Origin: Syntrophobacterales bacterium
GTDB lineage: Bacteria; Desulfobacterota; Syntrophobacteria; BM002
Reading direction: 5' to 3'
NCBI GenBank assembly: GCA_030613915.1
Contig: JAUWKY010000016.1
Span: 1-13,200, forward strand
DNA: 13,200 nucleotides
Within the stretch, counting starts at the first letter, position 1. Each line of letters opens with the position of its first letter. This document shows positions 7,321 through 13,200 of this stretch, in pieces. A model generated the notes under the pieces. That model was not told where the DNA came from, did no database searches, and saw only the letters and a list, made by a program, of their open reading frames with translations. Made by a program: the position numbers and the translations under genes.

Positions 7321-7342
7321 ACTTCTCACCTGCTGAAATGAT

Positions 7343-9016
<1,674 letters not shown>

Positions 9017-9304
9017 TTACTTGATTATGGCAAGTATATCGTCCTCACGCATGATCAGATGTTCTTCGTCATCGATCTTGATATCCGTACCCGCGTACTT
9101 GCCGAAAAGGATCCGGTCGCCCTTCTTAACAGCTAGTGGACTGACCTTGCCATTTTCGAGGATTTTTCCCTTGCCAACGGCAATCACTTTTCCCTGTTGA
9201 GGCTTTTCCTTGGCAGCGTCCGGGATGATAATCCCGCCGGAGGTCTTTTCCTCCTCCTCGACTCGTTTGACAATAACCCGATCGTGCAGTGGTCTAAACT
9301 TCAT
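9017..9304 (-). CDS. groES: Co-chaperonin GroES (Hsp10)
   Basis: A 95-residue co-chaperonin, normal length, that caps GroEL rings. [15 protein letters not shown] opens the protein, the GroEL-binding mobile loop lies at about residues 16-33 ([14 protein letters not shown]), and [12 protein letters not shown] and the ending LAIIK are typical. The start at 9304 is chosen over the in-frame upstream start at 9403 because AAGGAGAG precedes it, homology begins there, and the longer form would run into the CIRCE operator. It is the first gene of the groESL operon. Confidence 0.98.
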   Translation of the reverse strand: MKFRPLHDRVIVKRVEEEEKTSGGIIIPDAAKEKPQQGKVIAVGKGKILENGKVSPLAVKKGDRILFGKYAGTDIKIDDEEHLIMREDDILAIIK

Positions 9305-9392
9305 ACAATCACTCTCCTTTTCTTGATTGGCACTCCATGGGGGTGCAGTCTGATGTTGATTCTGTGGGATGTGGGCCTGTGGTCCCTGCTTG

Positions 9393-9419
9393 TTAGCACT
9401 CACTAGTAATGAGTGCTAA
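9393..9419. promoter_or_regulatory. CIRCE operator (HrcA-binding site), perfect
   Basis: TTAGCACTC (9393-9401), nine bases, GAGTGCTAA (9411-9419). This equals the CIRCE consensus exactly, arms and spacing. It lies just downstream of the predicted groES transcription start, in the leader, which is the classical position. Heat-shock repressor HrcA is expected to be encoded elsewhere in the genome. Confidence 0.97.
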
Positions 9420-9427
9420 CATAAAGC

Positions 9428-9455
9428 AATTTACTCATTAAATAAAAAATTTCAA
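9428..9455 (-). promoter_or_regulatory. Predicted groES promoter
   Basis: On the minus strand TTGAAA (9455-9450), a 16-base spacer and TAAATT (9433-9428) lie immediately upstream of CIRCE within AT-rich DNA. The start point would fall near 9421, so bound HrcA would block initiation. The -10 box is imperfect; the position relative to CIRCE is the main support. Confidence 0.55.
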
Positions 9456-9541
9456 GTACAAAAAATCACTTTTCTAACTTTTTCTTAGAATATCTATAGA
9501 AAATTTGCTGATAATCTTAATTTAAAGATAAGGCGGAGGGT

Positions 9542-9583
9542 ATGGAGCATGGGGCATGGAGCAGAGGGTAGATTGTAGATTGC
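9542..9583. repeat. Heptamer array, six units (ATGGAGC type)
   Basis: Six 7-base units in strict phase include ATGGAGC (twice), ATGGGGC, AGATTGT and AGATTGC, with AGAGGGT between. The period is exactly 7 throughout. It lies in the 592-base gap between the divergent groES and SRPBCC genes. Confidence 0.8.
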
Positions 9584-9620
9584 GAGGTGTTTTGCAGTAC
9601 TGAAGTATTGTAGGAATAGA

Positions 9621-9751
9621 AATTCCAAATCACAAATATCAAATAACAAACAAATCACAATGACCGAAATTCGAAATTCAAAACCTGTTTTGGTCATTTG
9701 ATATTGGAATTTGCAATTTATTTGTGATTTGGTGCTTGGAGTTTGGGATTT
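9621..9751. repeat. AT-rich heptamer arrays arranged as a large imperfect palindrome
   Basis: The left arm (9621-9687) has units such as AATTCCA, AATCACA, AATATCA and AATAACA, an 11-base break, then four more including AAATTCG and AAATTCA. The right arm (9692-9751) has GGTCATT, TGATATT, GGAATTT, GCAATTT, a 4-base break, then GTGATTT, GGTGCTT, GGAGTTT and GGGATTT. The arms are inverted copies: AAATCACAAAT on the left matches ATTTGTGATTT on the right, and TGACC matches GGTCA near the centre. The minus strand is open for 67 codons here, but the peptide is a translation of the repeat. Confidence 0.85.
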
Positions 9752-9779
9752 TTATCACTCTTGGGCCATTAAAATTACC

Positions 9780-9808
9780 TTGACAAGGAAATTGGCCTTG
9801 GGCATTGT
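9780..9808 (+). promoter_or_regulatory. Weak candidate promoter for the SRPBCC gene
   Basis: A perfect TTGACA (9780-9785) is followed at 17 bases by CATTGT (9803-9808), a poor -10 box. It lies 88 bases before the gene start and just after the AT-rich palindrome. Only the -35 half is convincing. Confidence 0.3.
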
Positions 9809-9896
9809 TAGCGCCAACCATGTTCACGGCCAAGATTGAAGGACAGGTCGTGTCCAGAGTTGGTAGCAGCTGAAAAGATGAGGTCAGAAAGAAGCT

Positions 9897-10382
9897 ATGG
9901 TTCAGAAATCGGATAACTACATTTCACTTCGGCGCAAGGACGGAGGAATATTGGCGGAGATGACCGTCCAGGCAGAGATGGAGCGTATCTGGCGGGTTCT
10001 AACCTCATTTGAGGAGATGGAGGCGCACCTGAGTGGTTTGAAACGGAGCAGAATCCTCAAGAGAAACGGAAACCATCAGTTGGTGGAACAGACGGCAACA
10101 GTGGGAATCTCCCTATTGCCATTGACTTTTAAATTGGTCATGGAGGTTGTGGAGGAGAGACCCTTTCTCTATTTCAACCAGCGTCTCGGCTCATTTACTT
10201 CCTTTAGTGGCCACTGGTGGGTAGATCCCGGATCAGGAGGGAACGGAACCCGGATCCACTATTACCTGGAAGCGAGCTTGGCTCGAGGCTGGAAGGGACG
10301 ACCTTTTGAACATCACCTCCGAGGTATGATCCGTCAAAATCTGCAGGAATTGGCTCTCTGGATAGATAATGGGGGGATTTAG
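9897..10382 (+). CDS. SRPBCC / START-like ligand-binding protein
   Basis: A 161-residue soluble protein of the SRPBCC fold (polyketide cyclase / COQ10-like). Features are the early strand-helix unit LAEMTVQAEMERIWRVLTSFEEMEAHLSGLKRSRIL, central strands (VEQTATVGISLLPLTFKLVMEV), the family-like RPFLYFNQRLGSFTSFSGHWWVDP, and a long C-terminal helix (HLRGMIRQNLQELALWI). Such proteins bind a hydrophobic ligand in a deep cavity; the ligand cannot be told here. ATG at 9897 follows only a weak AAGA ribosome site. It is transcribed divergently from groES, and its 3' end runs into a repeat-like stretch. The small acidic gene follows after 87 bases and may share its transcript. Confidence 0.8.
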   Translation: MVQKSDNYISLRRKDGGILAEMTVQAEMERIWRVLTSFEEMEAHLSGLKRSRILKRNGNHQLVEQTATVGISLLPLTFKLVMEVVEERPFLYFNQRLGSFTSFSGHWWVDPGSGGNGTRIHYYLEASLARGWKGRPFEHHLRGMIRQNLQELALWIDNGGI

Positions 10383-10410
10383 GGATTCAGAGATTTAGGA
10401 ATTGAGGAAT
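10376..10410. repeat. Weak heptamer array overlapping the SRPBCC stop
   Basis: Five 7-base units can be read: GATTTAG, GGATTCA, GAGATTT, AGGAATT and GAGGAAT. The first overlaps the last codons and stop of the preceding gene. Just beyond it, CGCAGAG-like words (CCGCAGAG at 10414-10421, TCGCAGAG at 10432-10439) recur at 18 bases. Unit similarity is low, so confidence rests on the shared period. Confidence 0.4.
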
Positions 10411-10469
10411 TAACCGCAGAGTCCGCTGAGATCGCAGAGGATGAGAATTGTCAGAATTGAGAGGTGCGC

Positions 10470-10724
10470 ATGCGTCGACACCGGCATGAATTTGTGGAAG
10501 AGTACGACGGGATGATGGCCTTCGGCTATTCACGTGAGGAGGACGAGCGCTCCCTTATTGCATTTCTGCAAAAGTTCTCTGATGATGAGCTCATGAAATT
10601 GCTGAGCAACCGGCTTAGTAACTCGGAGATCGAGGAACTGGTGGACCACCTCACCGGCCTGATGAAAAAGCATATGAGTGAGGAGGAGTATCACCACTAC
10701 TTTCTTAAGGACGAGAAGGCATAG
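10470..10724 (+). CDS. Small acidic conserved hypothetical protein
   Basis: An 84-residue, highly charged, probably all-helical cytoplasmic protein. ATG at 10470 is preferred to GTG at 10464 because GAGAGG lies five to ten bases upstream of the ATG but would abut the GTG. The sequence has EEYDGMMAFGYSREEDERSLIAFLQKFSDDELMKLLSNRL followed by a second helical half ending HMSEEEYHHYFLKDEKA. I recognise the style (KFSDDELMK, SEEEYH) from short conserved proteins of Desulfobacterota, but no function is known. It lies 87 bases after the SRPBCC gene on the same strand. A clear heptamer array begins seven bases after its stop. Confidence 0.75.
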   Translation: MRRHRHEFVEEYDGMMAFGYSREEDERSLIAFLQKFSDDELMKLLSNRLSNSEIEELVDHLTGLMKKHMSEEEYHHYFLKDEKA

Positions 10725-10731
10725 AGGCTGT

Positions 10732-10801
10732 GGTGTCAGGTGTCAGAGGTCAGAGATCAGAGATCAGAGATCAGAAGACAGAAGGCAGGAGGCAGAGGGT
10801 A
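10732..10801. repeat. Ten-unit heptamer array (GGTGTCA to GAGATCA)
   Basis: Ten 7-base units run without a break: GGTGTCA twice, GAGGTCA, GAGATCA three times, GAAGACA, GAAGGCA, GGAGGCA, GAGGGTA. All begin with G and end in A, and neighbouring units are most alike, so the unit drifts along the array from GGTGTCA to GGAGGCA. This is the clearest heptamer array in the window. It starts seven bases downstream of the small acidic gene. Confidence 0.92.
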
Positions 10802-10884
10802 GATTTCGAAATTACAATTTAACTCGTCCTTGTTCTTGCTATGGAGAGGCGGGAGTTAATGAAAATCACAAAACACAATGAATA

Positions 10885-10983
10885 AGGTTTCAGTGTTCCC
10901 GCCTTCGCCTCAAGGGCTTCGGCGCGGCAAGCAGTGTTCCCCGCTGCCGCTTCGCTTCAGACGGGCTCTTCGACAGGTTTCAG
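10885..10983. repeat. GC-rich insert bounded by AGGTTTCAG direct repeats
   Basis: AGGTTTCAG occurs at 10885-10893 and 10975-10983. Between them is a GC-rich stretch with its own hairpin potential (GCGGCA at 10924-10929 against TGCCGC at 10945-10950) and a repeated CAGTGTTCCC (10891 and 10932). Compared with the inverted copy at 12911-12972, this segment (about 10899-10981) is extra. It looks like a small insertion within a repeat, upstream of serC. Confidence 0.5.
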
Positions 10984-11030
10984 CTTTTTTGTTTTTCTTC
11001 CCTGACACCTGACACCCGACACCTGAAACC
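10983..11030. repeat. Heptamer array, inverted partner of 12911-12958
   Basis: Units CCTGACA, CCTGACA, CCCGACA and CCTGAAA (11001-11028) have a period of 7. The reverse complement of 11001-11030 agrees with 12911-12940 at 29 of 30 bases by eye, and similarity continues at a lower level through the adjoining A/T-rich stretch. It lies 40 bases before serC. Confidence 0.85.
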
Positions 11031-11035
11031 GGGAA

Positions 11036-11052
11036 CCCGCCCGAAGGGTGGG
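11036..11052 (+). promoter_or_regulatory. Leader hairpin just before the serC ribosome-binding site
   Basis: CCCGCCC (11036-11042), loop GAA, GGGTGGG (11046-11052): seven pairs with one G-U. It ends four bases before AGGAGG (11056-11061), which sits eight bases before the serC ATG. It might affect ribosome access; no U-run follows, so it is not a terminator. No convincing serC promoter was found in 10802-11035. Confidence 0.45.
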
Positions 11053-11069
11053 AGTAGGAGGAACAAAGG

Positions 11070-12155
11070 ATGGGGGAGCGGATTTACAATTTCAATGCAG
11101 GGCCAGCTGCGCTGCCGTTACCGGTTCTTGAAGAGATTCAGGCGGAGTTTCTGGATTTCAAGGGATCTGGCATGTCCATAACCGAGGTGAGCCACCGCTC
11201 CAGTACGTTCGATGAGGTGATCAACGATGCGGCGGACCGGGTAAAACGGCTGCTCAATGCGGGTGAAGACTACAAGGTCCTCTTCCTGCAAGGAGGGGCG
11301 AGCCTGCAATTTTCCATGGTGCCCATGAATCTACTTGCTGATGGCCAGGTGGCTGACTATGTCGACACCGGCACCTGGTCTACCAAAGCCATCAAAGAGG
11401 TAGAGATTCTTGGCAAGCAAGCACGGGTGGCGGCATCTTCGGAGGACCAAGATTTCAACTATATCCCTAAAAATATTGCTTTCAATAGGGATGCTGCTTA
11501 CGCTCACATAACCTCCAACAACACCATTCGAGGTACTCAGTGGCAGAGCTTTCCTGACACAGGCCATGTGCCTTTGATAAGTGACATGTCGTCCGACATC
11601 TTGGGCCGCACTTTCGATATTGCCCCATTTGGGCTCATTTATGCTGGGGCTCAGAAGAATATGGGACCATCTGGTGTCACCCTGGTAATTATCCGGCAAG
11701 ACATGCTGGAAAGGGTACCGGGGGATCTTCCCACTATGCTGAAGTACACCACCTTCGCAGACAAGAACTCCATGTTCAACACCCCCCCTTGCTTCGCAGT
11801 GTATGTGCTTCAGTTGGTGATGAAATGGATTGAGGAATCAGTAGGCGGCCTTGCCAACATGGAGCAGCTCAACAGGCAAAAGGCCGCGCTTCTTTATGAC
11901 TATCTGGATAAGAGTGATTTCTATAATGGCACTGCGGCGAAGGAAGACAGATCAATTATGAACGTCACCTTCCTTCTGAAGGATTCCTCTCTCGAGGGGA
12001 CCTTTATTGCGGGAGCTCTGGCAAATGGTCTCGTCGGGCTCAAAGGCCATCGTTCTGTGGGCGGTTGCCGCGCTTCCATCTATAATGCCTCAACCCTGGA
12101 GGCAGTAGAGGCTCTGGTCTCCTTCATGGCCGAATTTGAACGCAAACATGGGTAA
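11070..12155 (+). CDS. serC: Phosphoserine aminotransferase
   Basis: A 361-residue PLP enzyme that converts 3-phosphohydroxypyruvate and glutamate to phosphoserine and 2-oxoglutarate in serine synthesis (and can act in pyridoxal phosphate synthesis). NFNAGPAALPLPVLE opens the protein as in all SerC. GGASLQFSMVPMNLL (75-89) is the cofactor phosphate region, W103 lies in TGTWSTKA, and K196 in YAGAQKNMGPSG is the Schiff-base lysine. The ending HRSVGGCRASIYNA carries the substrate-binding arginines. Length matches the family (about 360). AGGAGG eight bases upstream fixes the start. The methyltransferase gene follows after 15 bases, so a two-gene operon is likely. Confidence 0.98.
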   Translation: MGERIYNFNAGPAALPLPVLEEIQAEFLDFKGSGMSITEVSHRSSTFDEVINDAADRVKRLLNAGEDYKVLFLQGGASLQFSMVPMNLLADGQVADYVDTGTWSTKAIKEVEILGKQARVAASSEDQDFNYIPKNIAFNRDAAYAHITSNNTIRGTQWQSFPDTGHVPLISDMSSDILGRTFDIAPFGLIYAGAQKNMGPSGVTLVIIRQDMLERVPGDLPTMLKYTTFADKNSMFNTPPCFAVYVLQLVMKWIEESVGGLANMEQLNRQKAALLYDYLDKSDFYNGTAAKEDRSIMNVTFLLKDSSLEGTFIAGALANGLVGLKGHRSVGGCRASIYNASTLEAVEALVSFMAEFERKHG

Positions 12156-12170
12156 TTCCAGCAGGCAGTC

Positions 12171-12797
12171 GTGCTTTTCTACTACCGTATCAATGGCTCT
12201 CTTACCGTCGGTGGTCCCTGGTTTCGTTTTGTAGTTGAAAGGGCCCCGACGGGCATTCTCCTTAAAAGCAGCAACGCTTTCCCACCTTACCATCCCACCA
12301 CGAAAATGTGCCTTCGCCTCATGCTGCAGGATCTGAAACAGAGACCCTGCCAAAATTTGGTGGACGTGGGCTGCGGCAGCGGTATTCTGGCGCTGGCAGG
12401 ACTGAAGCTGGGGGTGAAACATGCGGTTGCCGTCGATCTCGATCCTCGGGCAATTATCACCAGTCGGGCAAATGCTGAGCTCAACCACCTGGAGCAACAA
12501 CTCATGCTTGTCAGAGGTTCGACCGAGGCCGTGGACGGCAGCTTCGATCTGGTGCTGGCAAATTTGCCTATGCAGGTGCTCCGAGAAAAACTTCCTGAAC
12601 TGTTGAGACTGAGCAGAAGTGGAGGATCCCTTGTGCTCTCAGGCTTTCAGGATCTGGACAGGTATGTGCTGGAAAAGGAGCTGAGCCGTCAGGGGCTCAG
12701 CTCCAACAGCTGGTTGAGTGAAGATCTGGTCTTCTTCGGAGATCCCCCAACCGGGAGCTTCACCTGGATGGCCGTTCTCGTCCATCGAGTGGGTTAG
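12171..12797 (+). CDS. PrmA-like class I SAM methyltransferase, short form
   Basis: A 208-residue SAM-dependent methyltransferase. HPTTKMCLRLML (41-52) and VDVGCGSGILALAGLKLG (64-81, SAM-binding motif I) match ribosomal protein L11 methyltransferase PrmA. AVDLDP (87-92) is motif II, and DLVLANLPM (126-134) is in the place of the PrmA DLVxANI motif. LSRSGGSLVLSGFQ follows. PrmA is about 290-300 residues with an N-terminal L11-recognition domain. Here only about 35 residues precede the catalytic part, and the usual GTG before HPTT is replaced by PPY. I therefore call it PrmA-like with unknown substrate, not PrmA. The start is GTG, 15 bases after the serC stop and in the same frame, with only a weak ribosome site; no other early start exists. 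Confidence 0.75.
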   Translation: MLFYYRINGSLTVGGPWFRFVVERAPTGILLKSSNAFPPYHPTTKMCLRLMLQDLKQRPCQNLVDVGCGSGILALAGLKLGVKHAVAVDLDPRAIITSRANAELNHLEQQLMLVRGSTEAVDGSFDLVLANLPMQVLREKLPELLRLSRSGGSLVLSGFQDLDRYVLEKELSRQGLSSNSWLSEDLVFFGDPPTGSFTWMAVLVHRVG

Positions 12798-12805
12798 TAA
12801 AGAAT

Positions 12806-12868
12806 CCGGGCCCATCGAAGATCCCGCTATTCGGGGAAGGACCCGGCTTTGGGCAGCCCCCTGAGGGG
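12806..12868. terminator. Possible stem-loops between convergent genes
   Basis: CCGGG (12806-12810) pairs with CCCGG (12842-12846), with an inner CCCG-CTATT-CGGG tip. A second small stem follows, CCCC (12858-12861), TGA, GGGG (12865-12868). They lie 9-70 bases after the methyltransferase stop, facing a convergent gene. Neither has a U-run, so termination efficiency is doubtful. Confidence 0.35.
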
Positions 12869-12881
12869 TGGAGCACTGCAA

Positions 12882-12940
12882 AATATCAAATCCCAAGCAC
12901 CAGATCTCAAGGTGTCAGGTGTCGGGTGTCAGGTGTCAGG
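12882..12940. repeat. Compound heptamer arrays, AT-type then GGTGTCA-type
   Basis: Four units of the AT-rich type (AATATCA, AATCCCA, AGCACCA, GATCTCA; 12882-12909) are followed after one base by four of the GGTGTCA type (GGTGTCA, GGTGTCG, GGTGTCA, GGTGTCA; 12911-12938). The first block resembles words in the palindrome near 9621-9751. The second is the inverted partner of 11001-11030. Two unit types are thus joined almost in phase. Confidence 0.85.
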
Positions 12941-12972
12941 AAAAAGAAATACAGAAGCTGAACACTGAAACA

Positions 12973-13200
12973 TTATCTTGCATCAATGGGCCAGCCCTGA
13001 GGACGCGGTTCATCATTTAAGCCATAAACAGCCGATCCCTCTGTTACCTGCCATCGCCGCGCTCGTTCTGGAATTTTCCGCTCCAATGTTTTCTCCAATC
13101 CGTTCAACATGCGAATGCATTCTTTGTAGCGGCCCTTATACTCTAGATATCCCTTTTCTGTGATGTATCCTTTGAGTTTTGCAACAAACAGGTGGTGAAT
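12973..13200 (-). CDS. C-terminal end of an unidentified gene (partial)
   Basis: The minus strand is open from the window edge (13200) to TAA at 12975-12973, giving 75 residues of a protein whose start lies outside. The visible part is basic and helical: FVAKLKGYITEKGYLEYKG, then RYKECIRMLNGLEKTLERKI, ending QGWPIDAR. It has the charge pattern and codon use of a real protein. I do not recognise the family. It is convergent with the methyltransferase, from which a 175-base spacer with stem-loops and repeats separates it. Confidence 0.65.
   Translation of the reverse strand: MHHLFVAKLKGYITEKGYLEYKGRYKECIRMLNGLEKTLERKIPERARRWQVTEGSAVYGLNDEPRPQGWPIDAR

Noticed and set aside
7099..7329. Open frame of 76 codons on the minus strand between groEL and rpoZ
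   Set aside because: It runs across the groEL terminator and repeat arrays and overlaps the start of rpoZ. No family resemblance.
9305..9403. N-terminal extension of GroES from an upstream in-frame ATG
   Set aside because: It would cover CIRCE-adjacent leader sequence. GroES homology and a good ribosome site begin at 9304.
9494..9697. Open frame of 67 codons on the minus strand between groES and the SRPBCC gene
   Set aside because: Most of it is translation of the AT-rich and ATGGAGC-type heptamer repeats. There is no ribosome-binding site and the composition is repetitive.
10732..10801. CRISPR-like repetition
   Set aside because: Units are 7 bases, contiguous and without spacers, so it is a tandem array and not CRISPR.
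12153..12173. Readthrough fusion of serC with the methyltransferase, which is in the same frame after TAA
   Set aside because: Both are complete independent enzymes, the stop is TAA, and a GTG start lies 15 bases later. Sharing a frame has a one-in-three chance.
12978..13163. Plus-strand frame of 61 codons near the right edge
   Set aside because: The minus-strand partial gene in the same place has better protein character, and this frame has no ribosome site.

Overview
The window looks like chromosomal backbone from a free-living Desulfobacterota (deltaproteobacterial) bacterium of moderate GC content. The evidence is the protein style: an orphan groES-groEL under a perfect CIRCE element, a GldA/GldF/GldG-like exporter followed by a DUF4340 protein, two small conserved 'cytoplasmic proteins' of the kind common in sulfate reducers, and repeat-rich intergenic DNA. 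This placement comes from recognition, not a search. I see no tRNA, rRNA, CRISPR array, transposase or phage gene.

Left two thirds (50-9455), all on the minus strand. Read in the direction of transcription the order is: groES promoter and CIRCE; groES; groEL; an intrinsic terminator; rpoZ (omega subunit of RNA polymerase, with a long acidic tail); a small TPR-like protein lying in the same frame just past the rpoZ stop; a strong sigma70-type promoter; a possible 21-residue leader ORF that ends on the dnaJ start codon; dnaJ; a dyad-rich intergenic element; a 72-residue zinc-ribbon protein; then a tightly packed exporter operon (ATPase, ABC-2 permease, GldG-like protein, DUF4340 protein) with two ATGA overlaps. 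The left half therefore couples chaperones, a transcription subunit and a membrane export or remodelling complex.

Right third (9897-12797), plus strand. It holds a SRPBCC/START-like protein, a small acidic conserved protein, serC (phosphoserine aminotransferase) and a short PrmA-like methyltransferase 15 bases after serC. The last 228 bases carry the C-terminal end of a minus-strand gene that runs off the window.

The most unusual signal is in the intergenic DNA. At least eight separate stretches are tandem arrays with a period of exactly 7 bases. The unit differs from array to array (AT-rich in one, GGTGTCA-like in another, GCTGNCN-like in a third), but the spacing stays at 7. Two of these arrays form an inverted pair of about 57 bases flanking serC and the methyltransferase, and the serC-side copy appears to be interrupted by a GC-rich segment of about 83 bases. 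What is conserved is the period rather than the sequence, and I cannot name a described family in this lineage that fits.
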